The notes: generated by a model from the letters alone, not told the origin. A stretch of DNA of 64,000 nucleotides from Rhodoblastus sp963710275 (GCA_963710275.1 CAVPZS010000005.1:434001-498000); one strand, 5' to 3'; shown: positions 33,722 through 43,688, numbered from the stretch's first letter. Translations and numbers: made by a program.

Positions 33722-35053
33722 TCAATTGGGCCGAAAATGCGCCAAAGCCGACTTGGCCTTTGCACGAAGGTTGCGCCGTAATTTCTCGCCTTGGACGGCG
33801 CTGTTGAAGGCGCTTGGACGATCCGATCTCAAGGACGTCATGACGTCGGCAATGCGCAGACGGCCCCGCCAAATATGATCGATCATCGGGTGATTGGGAA
33901 TGGCGCAGGAATCTGCGCCCAATACCAGGGGCTCACGCAGGAGACGATCCGTCATATCCATGGTCAGGAGAACACCTGGCGAAGCGAACGCAAAATCCTC
34001 GTCGTAGGCGGTTTTCCAAAAATAGGCTCTTTCGCCTGCGAGCAGCACGATATTGGCCGCGATCATGCGACCGTCGACGGAGAGCGAATAGAGCCGACAT
34101 TTTCCTTCCCGTCCCATAGTGCGTGTCATGGCGCGCAAAAAAGTCGCCAAGCCGGGATCGTTCAGGAAGGCCGACCCCCGTTTTCCCTTCCACCCCTTCG
34201 CCTCAAGAACCATGAAGTCTTCAACCCGGTCCCGCAAGGCTGGGCCATCCTGGGCCATGCTGAAAGCGACGGGACCCATTTCCCGCAGGCGACGGAATTG
34301 CCGCTGCAATTCCTTCTTCTTCTTGGGTGAAATGAAATCACGGGCGCCGACGCCTATGGCGGTCGCGTCGAGAGCCGCTCTTTCATATTGGCTTAACACG
34401 TCGAAGGAAAGGCTCCGATTATAGGTGTACTCATTCAACAATGCGCATGTCGGGCCAACTTTAAGCAACTGGGACGCCGAAAGAGCGTGGACATGCGTAT
34501 AACGCTCCCTCAACCATTTGAAGATGAGTTCAAGAACGAGAAACGCCTGGAGCCTGTCCAGCAAGGGAGCTCCCGAGCAACAGAAATCGTGAACCCAAGC
34601 CTTTGCATTTGAGCCAAATACGGTTCGCGGCAATAGCATGGGCCAAATCCCGAGGAGACGTCCACGCGCTTCAATGGTTCCGCTTTCCCATATGAGAAGA
34701 AACTCTGGCCGCCTGGCGTCAGGAAGATGTCGCGCCGCTGACAGCGCAAATGAAGGCTCCAGGAAGACATTCGGCTCGAGCGCCCTCGACACAAGGTCTG
34801 TCCACTCGGCCGTATAGTTCTGGACCTCCGCAACCTGAACGCATTCAACAAAATGGACTGCGCCCTGTTGATCCGCTGTGCGCGACGCGCGCAAAATCCG
34901 GGCAGTCCCGCTGAAGCTGGTTGGAGCGCCGAGAAGTGTCCCGTTCATCAAAGGACGGGGAATCCAGAACATTCCAGCCAACTGCCATAACTCCGGTCGC
35001 TCGCGAGGGCCAAAACGGGACTCTTGGATCATTTTGACGCGAAAAAGCGTCAT
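33722..35053 (-). CDS. FemAB/GNAT-type acyltransferase (BioF2-like domain)
   Basis: A 443-residue protein with a duplicated GNAT-like fold, of the Acetyltransf_6 group. The core has SPKKKKELQRQFRRLREMG, FMVLEAKGWKGKRGSAFL and LYSLSVDGRMIAANIVLLAGERAYFWKTAYDE, the usual acyl-donor domain, then LLTMDMTDRLL. Such proteins are often linked to surface polysaccharide or envelope amino-acylation, but the substrate is unknown here. No signal peptide is seen. It lies between the COG0523 GTPase and the S4 gene on the same strand. Confidence 0.75.
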   Translation of the reverse strand: MTLFRVKMIQESRFGPRERPELWQLAGMFWIPRPLMNGTLLGAPTSFSGTARILRASRTADQQGAVHFVECVQVAEVQNYTAEWTDLVSRALEPNVFLEPSFALSAARHLPDARRPEFLLIWESGTIEARGRLLGIWPMLLPRTVFGSNAKAWVHDFCCSGAPLLDRLQAFLVLELIFKWLRERYTHVHALSASQLLKVGPTCALLNEYTYNRSLSFDVLSQYERAALDATAIGVGARDFISPKKKKELQRQFRRLREMGPVAFSMAQDGPALRDRVEDFMVLEAKGWKGKRGSAFLNDPGLATFLRAMTRTMGREGKCRLYSLSVDGRMIAANIVLLAGERAYFWKTAYDEDFAFASPGVLLTMDMTDRLLREPLVLGADSCAIPNHPMIDHIWRGRLRIADVMTSLRSDRPSAFNSAVQGEKLRRNLRAKAKSALAHFRPN

Positions 35054-35123
35054 GATCCCGATTGCTCGAGCTTACCTTCAATGTTCGGGCCAAGAATGCG
35101 CGAAGCTCCCGCTTCTCGTAAAA

Positions 35124-36314
35124 TCAGGACAAAAGCCCACCGGACGCCGGTTTCAGCGGATTAGCGGCCAGCGCCTGCGCATCCGGACGGTCGATGGCGA
35201 CTTGTCCAGCAAACGCCGCATAAAGTCCTTTGAGGAAAAGAGGGTCCAGATCTTTGACAATGAAAACGATCCGGGTCCGACGATCGGCATCGGGCCAGGA
35301 ATCAAGGCGGATCGGAGGGTGAAAAATATGCTGCACGCCATGAATGACGAGGGGCCGTGACAAATCGTCAGCCAGAGCGATAACCCCTTTGACCCGCAAT
35401 AGACTTGGCCCATGCGCGACGCGCAACATTTCCAGGAACAGTTCACAAGCAGAGAGGGGTAGAGGATCTGCACTCACGAGACAAAAGCTCTCAATGGCCC
35501 CATGGCGGTTTATGTTTCTCTTTGCGGGGTGGCCGTGACCATGCGCCTCGTCGGATTTGTGCCCATGGACATGGCCGCCGTCATCTGCGGAAGCAGCACT
35601 GTCCTCGATCAATCGTTCCGCATTCAACCAGCGCGCCACATCCGGAGATTTCGTTGCCGGGTTGTAAAGACCGGCGTCAAGCAAGTTTCGGCTGTCAAAA
35701 TTATCGGTGTTGTCTACCAAAAGCGCGGTCGGATTGAGGCTCGACAACTGCGCACGAAGCTTTACCAAGTCTTGGCGCTGCTCTTCCGTCTTGAACAAAT
35801 CCGTTTTGGTTAGAGCCAAACGATCGGCGACGGCTATTTGTTTTGCTGCTTCCGGGAACCGATCAAGCGTGACGACCCCATTGATAGCGTCGACGACGGT
35901 GACGACGCCTTCCAGACGAAAACGCAATATCAAATATGGATGGCTCATGATTGTATGAAGCACCGGGGCCGGATCAGCGAGACCGGTGGTTTCTATGATC
36001 ACCCGATCATAATCCCGCATTCGGCCATTGTCCCGGCGGCGCAAAAGGTCCTCCAGCGCATTGATCAGGTCGCCACGAATCGTGCAGCAAAGGCAGCCCG
36101 ACGCCATCATGATCATGTCGCCGTCGATTTTTTCGACAAAGAGATGATCGAGTCCTATCTCGCCGAATTCATTGATCAGGACGACGGCGCTGGCCAAGGC
36201 CGGATCGCGAAGCAAGCGATTCAGCAGCGTCGTTTTTCCCGCGCCCAGAAAACCGGTAACGACGGTCAGGGGAACCGGCGCCGGCGCGCGAAACCCTTCG
36301 CCGGCCGATGTCAT
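35124..36314 (-). CDS. CobW/COG0523-family GTPase, putative metallochaperone
   Basis: A 396-residue G3E GTPase. The Walker A is TGFLGAGKTTLLNRLL, the metal-binding CxCC is SGCLCCTIRGDL, and the NKxD-type base motif appears as TKTD. A His-rich linker (GGHVHGHKSDEAHGHGH) precedes the CobW C-terminal domain, indicating zinc or cobalt handling. The ATG at 36314 is preferred over a TTG at 36353. It lies near the cobalt chelatase genes cobS/cobT but directly after a carboxypeptidase gene, so both a cobalt role and a zinc role are possible. Confidence 0.85.
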   Translation of the reverse strand: MTSAGEGFRAPAPVPLTVVTGFLGAGKTTLLNRLLRDPALASAVVLINEFGEIGLDHLFVEKIDGDMIMMASGCLCCTIRGDLINALEDLLRRRDNGRMRDYDRVIIETTGLADPAPVLHTIMSHPYLILRFRLEGVVTVVDAINGVVTLDRFPEAAKQIAVADRLALTKTDLFKTEEQRQDLVKLRAQLSSLNPTALLVDNTDNFDSRNLLDAGLYNPATKSPDVARWLNAERLIEDSAASADDGGHVHGHKSDEAHGHGHPAKRNINRHGAIESFCLVSADPLPLSACELFLEMLRVAHGPSLLRVKGVIALADDLSRPLVIHGVQHIFHPPIRLDSWPDADRRTRIVFIVKDLDPLFLKGLYAAFAGQVAIDRPDAQALAANPLKPASGGLLS

Positions 36315-36349
36315 TTGTCGCCCGCCTTGCCCACGGGTTTCGTACGGAT

Positions 36350-37684
36350 TCAATTTGCGACTTCTGCGGCTTGGATGACGCGGCGGCGGATTTCAAACCT
36401 TTTGGTTTGACCACGGCATGATGTTTTGCTGGCGCGCCGCGCCGCAAAGACTGCGCGGCGGGATCCGGCCGCAACGGAGAAGGCGTCGCCGCTTTTTCCG
36501 GCGTTGTGTAGGCGATGGCGCCGATCGGCGTATTCGCAGGCCGAGGCCCGGCGACAGGACCTTGATAACCAGGCGCAGGGCCGACAAAAACCGGAACCGG
36601 CTCGAAGGATGGCCTGCGGCAAGGCGGCGATGAGCGCTCCATTACCAGGTTGCGGGGCTGGCGCTGGCCCGTCGGGCGTCTGAATCGGCGCGTTCAAATC
36701 TTCGGTCTCAGCTTCGAGCTGCGCCGTTTTGCTGCGCCGGCGGCAAACCTCTTCCTTCATGTCCGGCGGCCCGCCTTCAACCGGGGCCAAATCGGAAGCC
36801 AAATCGCCAAGACGAGAGGATGCAAAGGCGCGGTCGAACAGATCCGCTGCGTGAGCGGTACGCTGTCTCGCCGAGGCGTCTCCCATGACGACGACGATGA
36901 TCTTACGATTTTCACGGGTCGCGCTGGCGACGAGATTGAAACCGGCTGGGCAGGTAAATCCGGTCTTCATGCCATCGGCGCCCGGGTAACGGCCGATCAT
37001 TCCATTATGAGTCGGGACAATTTTATCGCCCAATCTGAAGGCGCCGATACTATAGAGATTGGCATGTTCGGGGAAAGTCAAAAGTAGCGCGCGGCCGAGA
37101 ATGGCCATGTCTCTGGCGGAACTCACGTGCAAGGGATCTGGCAATCCGTTGGGATTGACGAAGTGGGATTCCCGCATCCCGAGCGAGCCCGCCGCCTGGT
37201 TCATCTCCGCTGCGAAGGCTTCCACCGATCCTGAGACACCCTCCGCAACGGTAACCGCGATGTCATTCGCCGATTTAACCATCAGCATCTTGAGCGCATT
37301 GTCGAGCGTGACCTGCGCGCCGGGAGCAAAGCCCATTTTGGAAGGCTTCATCCGTGCGGCGCGAGCTGTGACGACCAATGGCGTATCCATCGCGAGCCGC
37401 CCCTGTCGTACGGCTTGCAAAGCCACATAAACCGTCATCAGCTTTGTGACTGAAGCAGGATACCAGGCGCGGGTCGCATTTCGCTGTTCGATAACGCGCC
37501 CGCTCGCAACATCCATCACGACATAAGGCGTCACCGTATGAGGGGGCGGCGCGACGACGGCATTGGCGATAGCGCGTTTTTTTGCAGCCGAGGCCGGATC
37601 GACCGATCCAAAAATGCAGAGTTGAAAACAGATCAACGTCGACGCGAACGCGTGAGGAAGCCGATGCAAGGGGAAAATCATCAT
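36350..37684 (-). CDS. D-alanyl-D-alanine carboxypeptidase, C-terminal frame doubtful near 36611-36614
   Basis: A secreted penicillin-binding protein of family S11, which trims peptidoglycan pentapeptides. From the ATG at 37684 it has a signal peptide, then the three active-site motifs: SxxK in YPASVTKLMTVYV, SxN in MVKSANDIAVTV and KTG in DGMKTGFTCPAG. After residue ~355 the frame becomes Arg/Cys-rich. Another frame offers a Pro/Ala-rich tail (FEPVPVFVGPAPGYQGP) that looks native; removing one base of GGCC at 36611-36614 would join it, but its stop then lies at 36169, inside the next gene, so the true C-terminus is unsettled. The catalytic part is intact. Confidence 0.82.
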   Translation of the reverse strand: MMIFPLHRLPHAFASTLICFQLCIFGSVDPASAAKKRAIANAVVAPPPHTVTPYVVMDVASGRVIEQRNATRAWYPASVTKLMTVYVALQAVRQGRLAMDTPLVVTARAARMKPSKMGFAPGAQVTLDNALKMLMVKSANDIAVTVAEGVSGSVEAFAAEMNQAAGSLGMRESHFVNPNGLPDPLHVSSARDMAILGRALLLTFPEHANLYSIGAFRLGDKIVPTHNGMIGRYPGADGMKTGFTCPAGFNLVASATRENRKIIVVVMGDASARQRTAHAADLFDRAFASSRLGDLASDLAPVEGGPPDMKEEVCRRRSKTAQLEAETEDLNAPIQTPDGPAPAPQPGNGALIAALPQAILRAGSGFCRPCAWLSRSCRRASACEYADRRHRLHNAGKSGDAFSVAAGSRRAVFAARRASKTSCRGQTKRFEIRRRVIQAAEVAN

Positions 37685-37767
37685 TGCGCCATTCCAGCGA
37701 GACTCGGTCTTTTGGGTGTGGTCGAAAAAGGACGCTGCATGGCGCCGCCGATTACGGCGGCACGCTT

Positions 37768-38058
37768 TCATGGCTCCCCGGGCACGCGAAGGTCAAGAGA
37801 GAGAGCATGAACGCCATCGGCAAATTCTCCGGCCAGCGCCTGATTGACGGATCGATGGCGTTCGATACGGCTCTTGCCGGAAAAGCCATCCGAAACAATC
37901 CGAACGCGAAAGTGCGTTTCGCCACCTGGAACAGCTTCCGCCAAATGGCCTGAGTGCAGGTGTGATTCGTCGATCACATGCAAAACTTGCGGCGCAAACG
38001 CTGCAGAAAGCTTCTCTTCCATTCTTTCGCGAAGGGAGCGTTTACCAGCTTGCGGCAT
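37768..38058 (-). CDS. BolA-family protein
   Basis: A 96-residue BolA protein. These pair with monothiol glutaredoxins in Fe-S cluster handling or act as stress regulators. The core reads SLRERMEEKLSAAF, VIDESHLHSGHL and the conserved C-terminal HRSVNQALAGEF, DGVHALSLDL. The ATG at 38058 is preferred because GAGGAAA lies just upstream; a start at 38091 is possible. It is divergent from the J-domain gene, the conserved Rhizobiales arrangement upstream of cobS and cobT. Confidence 0.9.
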   Translation of the reverse strand: MPQAGKRSLRERMEEKLSAAFAPQVLHVIDESHLHSGHLAEAVPGGETHFRVRIVSDGFSGKSRIERHRSVNQALAGEFADGVHALSLDLRVPGEP

Positions 38059-38167
38059 ACCATTTCCTCTTGCATCCAAGGCGTTTGCCATCTCTGTGAA
38101 AGTCAAGAAAATTAATCGCCTATGCGTCCTTGCTCCCGCAGATCGTCTGAGCCATATTGTGCCGATC

Positions 38168-38753
38168 ATGGATCTGAATTCACCTCTTTTCGATCGGATC
38201 AGAACCCGACGCGACGCCAAGCCGACGCCGACAAACGCCTCCGGTCCGCGGTGTCAGCATCCCGGGTGCCACGCGTCGGGGGAATTTCGCGCGCCTATGG
38301 GCCGCCTTCGTGAAGGCCAGTATTTCAGCTTCTGCTTGGACCATGTCCGGGAATATAATGCCACATACAATTATTTTAATGGCATGAGCGACGAAGCCGT
38401 TCTGAGCTATCAAAAGGACGCGCTGACCGGCCACCGCCCGACGTGGAAGATGGGCTCCAGTCGCCAGGATGAATCTCCGGTTCGGCATGCACGATCCTTC
38501 CTTCGTCGCGAGCCGCGCAGCGGACTTCCCGCAATTCGACTCGGACGCCCAGACATGGCGTCGTCGCCAGAAAGGCTCTGCTATGTCCTTGGTCTTGATG
38601 ACGAGGCCGGAGCGCCGGAAATCAAGGCCCGCTATAAGGAATCTGGTCAAACGGCTGCATCCCGACGCGAACAGCGGCGACCGCTCCAACGAGGACAGGC
38701 TTCGGGAAATAATCAACGCTTACAATACTTTGAGAACCTTCCGCGCCGTCTGA
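38168..38753 (+). CDS. J-domain protein, frame broken three times
   Basis: A DnaJ-like co-chaperone typical of the bolA-cobS locus. The N-terminal part (ATG at 38168) reads RCQHPGCHASGEFRAPMGRL and CLDHVREYNATYNYFNGMS; the C-terminal J domain ends with NLVKRLHPDANSGD (HPD motif) and EDRLREIINAYNTLR. The protein runs across frames with breaks at 38467-38468 (extra G), 38571-38576 (missing base) and 38638-38639 (extra G). Correcting all three gives 194 aa, matching family length. Three indels within 180 bases suggest a low-quality stretch of assembly rather than ordinary decay. Confidence 0.75.
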
Positions 38754-38954
38754 AGGGCTGACCGGGCAAACTGAATCGACCAGTCAAAAATATCAGCGAT
38801 CACGCCCCTTGTGAGCAATCCCTGCAAAAGGCTATCGTTGCGATAGAAAATTGCCTTGGCGTGCGCGCCAAGCGCTCGGGAAAATGTTTAATCGCCAAAG
38901 TCAGGCTCTTCGATGACCATCGACCTGAATTGATGACGCGGAGACGGAGGTTAG

Positions 38955-39946
38955 ATGCACGTTTCTTCAACCAAGGCGCCCGGTAGTCGGATTGCCTGAT
39001 ACCAGGATTTCAGTCCGAGATACATTTGGCATCGATTCGGACATGCAGGCGCCCGCTTTTTCGGAAAAGGACGAACACGTCCCGGATCTCGATCCGGATT
39101 ATTTGTTCGATCGAACGACAACGCTTGCAATTTTGGCCGGTTTTGCGTTCAACCGCCGTGTGATGATCACCGGTTATCACGGCACCGGAAAATCGACCCA
39201 CGTCGAGCAAGTGGCGGCTCGTCTAAATTGGCCCTGTGTTCGCGTCAATCTGGACAGTCATGTGTCGCGAATCGACCTCGTCGGGAAAGACGCAATCGTT
39301 CTCCGCGAAGGCAAACAAGTCACCGAGTTTAGAGATGGGATTCTTCCCTGGGCGTTGCAGAACAATGTCGCGCTCTGTTTCGACGAGTATGACGCTGGTC
39401 GTCCAGACGTCATGTTTGTCATTCAACGCGTCTTCGAAGTCTCGGGGAGGTCTGACCCTGCTCGATCAGAATCGGGTGCTGCGTCCTCATCCTTCCTTCC
39501 GTTTGTTCTCTACCGCCAACACCATCGGTCTTGGCGACACTTCGGGTCTTTACCACGGCACTCAGCAGATCAATCAAGGGCAGATGGACCGCTGGTCGAT
39601 CGTGACGACCCTGAACTACCTTCCGCATGACAAGGAAGTCGACATCGTCGCAGCAAAGGTGAAGCAAAAATCCAAGGATGGTGTCGATACGATCGGCAAA
39701 ATGGTTCGCGTCGCGGATTTGACGCGTAACGCATTCATGGCCGGCGATCTCTCGACCGTCATGAGTCCGCGAACCGTGATCACCTGGGCGGAAAATACAG
39801 AAATTTTTGGGGACGTGGGGTTCGCCTTCCGACTGACGTTCCTCAACAAATGCGATGATCTCGAGCGTCCGTTGGTGGCCGAATTCTACCAGCGCTCCTT
39901 TGGCAAAGACCTGCCGGAAAGCTCGTTGAATGTCGCCCTGAGTTGA
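38955..39946 (+). CDS. cobS: aerobic cobaltochelatase subunit CobS, frame broken twice
   Basis: The AAA+ subunit of the CobNST complex that inserts cobalt into hydrogenobyrinic acid a,c-diamide. It has Walker A GYHGTGKSTHVEQVA, Walker B VALCFDEYDAG, and the family start PDTRISVRDTFGIDSD. The ATG at 38955 has an ideal GGAGG site, but its frame meets a stop; an extra base near 38986-38992 would join it to the CobS frame. A second extra G lies in GGGG at 39444-39447 (EVSGGLTLLDQNRV after correction). Both corrections give 329 aa, the family length. Confidence 0.85.
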
Positions 39947-39998
39947 AGGCTCGATGCTTGACGGCCAGGCATAGCTTCGCGGGAACGGGAAATCTCAA

Positions 39999-41867
39999 GT
40001 GAGCTCGTCAAATCAAAAAGCTGCAGCTCCAAGGGAAGCTCCGCAGGAGCCTTTCAAACGCGCGATCGCCGGTTGTCTCCGCGCCATGGCCCGTGCGCCC
40101 GAGCTTGAAATCACGTTCGCTCCTGAAAAGTCTGGCGTGATCGGCATCCCCGTCGACGGCAAGGTCCGCCTGACCGAACCGCCGCGACATTTGAGCGCCC
40201 GTGACGCTGCGGTTCTAAGGGGTCAAGCCGATTCTGCCGCCCTTCGCGCAGCCTGCCACGATCCCCGGGCTCATCTTCGCCGCGCGCCCCAGGGTCCGTC
40301 GGCGCGCGCTATATTTGACGGCATGGAATGGGCGCGCGTTGAAGCGATTGGCGCTCGGCGGATGCAAGGAGTTGCGCAGAATCTTACTGCGGCTCTTGAA
40401 GACAAGTATGAGCGAGGCAATTATTCCCAAATTCGCCAGCGCTCCGACGCCCCGCTCGAAGACGCTTTGGCTTTGCTTGTCCGCGAACGGCTCACTGGCA
40501 TGCCCCCGCCGCCCGCAGCGGTGCATATTGCAGATCTGTGGCGAGAAAATCTTGAAGTCAAGGGTTGGCGGCGATCTTGCGCGTCTGACGGAAGCAATCG
40601 AAAACCAGCGTCAATTCGGCAACCTGGCGCGAAAAATTCTCGCCGACCTCGACATGGCCGAGCGAGGCGACGCTAACGATGACGATGATGAGGATGAAGC
40701 CGGCGAAGATCAGCCGTCCTCGGAACAGACTGATAACCAGGGTGACGGCCAAGAGGACGAATCCGCTGATTCGTCGAGCAGCGAGCGCCTTGAGGACGCC
40801 GACGAGGAAATTCCCGATGGCGATATGGAGAAGGAGGATGGCCCTCCCGGCGAGGCTGCGGAGGACATCGACTCCGGCGACGCCGACGAAGCGGCCACAT
40901 CAGCTCGTCCGCCATCTTCCGGTTCCCAATCGTCCATCGATGATTACCACGCCTTTGCGCCGCAGTTCGATGAAGTTATCCGCGCGGAGGACTTGTGCGA
41001 GCCCGAGGAGCTCGAGAGACTGCGCTCCTATCTCGACAAACAGTTGCAAAATCTCTCCTCGGTCGTCGCCAGGTTGGCGAATCGGCTGCAAAGGCGTTTG
41101 ATGGCCCAGCAAAACCGAGCCTGGGATTTCGACTTGGAAGAAGGTATGCTTGATCCGGCCCGGCTTTCTCGGGTCATCGTCGACCCGCAAGTCCCGCTTT
41201 CGTTCAAACAGGAGAAAGACGCGAATTTTCGCGACACGGTCGTCACCCTCTTGATCGATAATTCAGGCTCGATGCGCGGGCGGCCTATCACCGTGGCAGC
41301 CACTTGCGCCGATATATTGGCCCGCACGTTGGAACGCTGTGGAGTAAAGGTCGAGATTCTTGGCTTCACCACCCGCGCATGGAAAGGCGGCCAATCGCGG
41401 GAGGCCTGGCTGCAGGCAGGAAAGCCGATCAATCCGGGCGCCTTAATGATTTGCGCCATATTATCTACAAATCCGCCGATGCGCCGTGGAGACGGGCCCG
41501 GAAAAATCTCGGGCTGATGATGCGTGAAGGGTTGCTGAAGGAAAACATCGACGGCGAAGCGCTCGATTGGGCCCATCGGCGTCTGTTGGGAAGGCCGGAA
41601 CAACGCAAAATTCTGATGATGATATCGGATGGCGCGCCCGTCGATGACTCGACGCTGTCGGTAAACCCGGGTCACTACCTTGAGCGTCACCTGCGTCAGA
41701 AAATCGATGAAATTGAACTTGGATCGCCCGTCGAACTGATCGCGATCGGCATTGGTCACGATGTCACCCGCTATTATCGACGCGCGTTGACGATCGTCGA
41801 CGCCGAAGAACTCGGCGGCGCGATGACCGAAAAGCTCGCCGAACTTTTCAGCGAATTGACCCATTAA
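39999..41867 (+). CDS. cobT: aerobic cobaltochelatase subunit CobT, frame broken twice
   Basis: Partner of CobS in the cobalt chelatase. The N-terminal region (GTG at 39999) covers EPFKRAIAGCLRAMARAPE. A long Asp/Glu-rich linker (about residues 215-310) follows, then a VWA domain with the MIDAS motif LLIDNSGSMRG and the C-terminal MISDGAPVDDSTLSVNPG block. The frame changes at 40562-40564 (extra G in GGG) and at 41437-41439 (missing base in GGG). The changes cancel, and the joined protein is 622 aa, close to known CobT. Both positions are short G runs, suggesting assembly error. Confidence 0.85.
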
Positions 41868-42047
41868 TCTCTGAAAACTTGGCTGGTAAACCCAGAAGCG
41901 CCTTGTGACGCTCTACCCGGCGGCGCGCTGCGACGCCTGCGAAAAGCCGACGGTGAATGCCGGCTTGCATGGCGGCGATAAAAGCGCTAGCAAACCTTCC
42001 ACAAACCGGGTTTATCGCGCTGTTTCGGCCGGCGCGCGGAGAGGGTA

Positions 42048-42386
42048 ATGACTTACGTCGTCATCGAAAACTGCATTAAATGCAAGTACATGGATTGTGT
42101 TGAGGTTTGCCCCGTAGATTGTTTCTACGAGGGTGAAAACATGCTCGTGATCCATCCGGACGAATGCATTGATTGCGGCGTTTGCGAGCCCGAATGCCCC
42201 GCAGAGGCCATCAAGCCGGACACCGAACCGGAACTGGAAACATGGCTCAGCCTGAATGCCGAATATGCGCAGCTTTGGCCCAACGTCACAATCAAGCGTG
42301 ACGCTTTGCCGGAAGCAAAGGAGTTTGACGGTCGCGCCGGTAAGCTGGAAGCCTACTTCAGCAAAAACCCAGGGAAGGGTGACTAA
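42048..42386 (+). CDS. fdxA: 7Fe ferredoxin FdxA
   Basis: A 112-residue ferredoxin with one 3Fe-4S and one 4Fe-4S site. The N-terminal CIKCKYMDCVEVCPVDC and CIDCGVCEPECP clusters hold the ligands. The C-terminal extension (WPNVTIKRDALPEA) is typical of the FdxA family of alphaproteobacteria. It is a cytoplasmic electron carrier; its partner is unknown. It lies upstream of carD in the same direction, a conserved pair. Confidence 0.95.
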   Translation: MTYVVIENCIKCKYMDCVEVCPVDCFYEGENMLVIHPDECIDCGVCEPECPAEAIKPDTEPELETWLSLNAEYAQLWPNVTIKRDALPEAKEFDGRAGKLEAYFSKNPGKGD

Positions 42387-42899
42387 AGGCGTGGCTATTT
42401 CGTTGCATTTGTCCCATTATCGTCCACCGCAAGCGGGGCGCAAATCAAGAATTGGTGGGGTCGCCATTAACCATTGACCGTTTGAAATTTTTGCAAATTC
42501 AATAATTCTTTGATTTGCGCGTTAATTTGTGATATCCATATTTCCGACAGTGATTGACGTTAGCAACACGCCTTCTTTCGTGGCTCCCGCTTCGGCGAGG
42601 AGCCTGTTTTTGCCCTGGGGTCCTTAATTTGGCGTCTGCCTTCGAAGCGCCAAGTTTGGATTTTATGAGGCGTGCGTGGCAGGCCCGTTCGGTTGCTTGA
42701 AACCTCGAGATCGTCGCGACGATCTCACATCAGGTGGTGCGGACTGCATGCTGCAAATAAGCACGAACGATTGCGCCGCGTTGAAGGCGAATTCCGGCTT
42801 GGATCGCTGATCCAACTCCGGCTTGAATGCAGCGAGATATTCAAATTCAATCAATCCCGCTGTGATGACGAACCTCGAACCATTAGCGATTGGACCAAG
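42387..42899. other. 513-bp fdxA-carD intergenic region
   Basis: No gene is supported. The first half is A+T-rich (42480-42545), containing GCAAAT ... ATTTGC as an inverted repeat and probable promoter elements for carD. A terminator-like hairpin follows at 42582-42611. The long leader downstream of the hairpin could be part of the carD transcript. Confidence 0.5.
42582..42611 (+). terminator. terminator-like hairpin before carD
   Basis: GGCTCC and CGC pair with GCG and GGAGCC around a TTCG tetraloop (one unpaired A), followed by TGTTTTT. It lies about 200 bases after fdxA and about 290 bases before carD, so it may end fdxA transcripts or act as an attenuator. Confidence 0.7.
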
Positions 42900-43577
42900 G
42901 TGACGCAGAAAAAACCTTCTCTGTCGGCAAACGCCGCATCGTCCACCCTCCGCTCCTCCGATCCGAACAAAATTGCGGTTTCGCCCGTGAAAGCAGCGGG
43001 TAAAGCCGTAAGCGTTAGCGCAAAAATCGGATTCAAGACAAGCGAGTTCATCGTCTATCCGGCTCATGGCGTCGGGCAGATCATGGCGATCGAGGAGCAG
43101 GAAGTTGCGGGCTTCAAGCTTGAGCTTTACGTGATCTCTTTTGTCAAGGACAAGATGACGCTCAAGGTTCCCACGCCAAAAGTTGCGTCCGTCGGCATGC
43201 GCAAGCTGGCCGATGCCGATGTCGTCAAAAAAGCGCTCGACACTCTGACCGGTCGCGCTCGCATCAAGCGGACGATGTGGTCTCGTCGCGCCCAGGAATA
43301 TGAAGCAAAGATCAATTCCGGTGATCTGATCTCAATAGCCGAAGTGGTTCGCGATCTTTATCGCTCAGACATTCAGCCTGAACAGTCCTATTCGGAGCGC
43401 CAGCTTTACGAGGCGGCGCTCGACAGAATGGCTCGGGAGATCGCGGCTGTGCAGAAGCTAGGCGATTCGGATGCATTCAAGGTGATCGAAGCGCAATTGC
43501 AAAAAAGCCCCCGCCGGCCCGCCAAGACCGAAGATACGGCCGTGGTCGAGGATGGCGATGTCGAGGAAGCTGCTTAA
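42900..43577 (+). CDS. CarD-family transcriptional regulator
   Basis: CarD proteins bind the RNA polymerase beta subunit and stabilise open promoter complexes. The RNAP-interacting domain reads FIVYPAHGVGQIMAIEEQEV, then ELYVISFVKDKMTLKVP. The C-terminal helical DNA-binding part follows with WSRRAQEYEAKINSGD and YSERQLYEAALDRMAREIA. A GTG at 42900 gives 225 aa; the in-frame region further upstream is open but lacks family features, so the start is approximate. The pair fdxA-carD is conserved in Rhizobiales. A strong terminator follows. Confidence 0.88.
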   Translation: MTQKKPSLSANAASSTLRSSDPNKIAVSPVKAAGKAVSVSAKIGFKTSEFIVYPAHGVGQIMAIEEQEVAGFKLELYVISFVKDKMTLKVPTPKVASVGMRKLADADVVKKALDTLTGRARIKRTMWSRRAQEYEAKINSGDLISIAEVVRDLYRSDIQPEQSYSERQLYEAALDRMAREIAAVQKLGDSDAFKVIEAQLQKSPRRPAKTEDTAVVEDGDVEEAA

Positions 43578-43614
43578 GTCCTCCCCGTTCGCGCTCGTCA
43601 TAATGACCATTTTT

Positions 43615-43645
43615 AAAAAGGGCGGCTCCGTGGAGCCGCCCTTTT
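43615..43645 (+). terminator. rho-independent terminator after carD
   Basis: A 10-bp GC stem (GGGCGGCTCC / GGAGCCGCCC) with a minimal loop, A-rich before and TTTT after. Confidence 0.9.
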
Positions 43646-43688
43646 CCTGTCATAACATCAGCTTAGCTCAAACCTCGCCGCAATAAGG

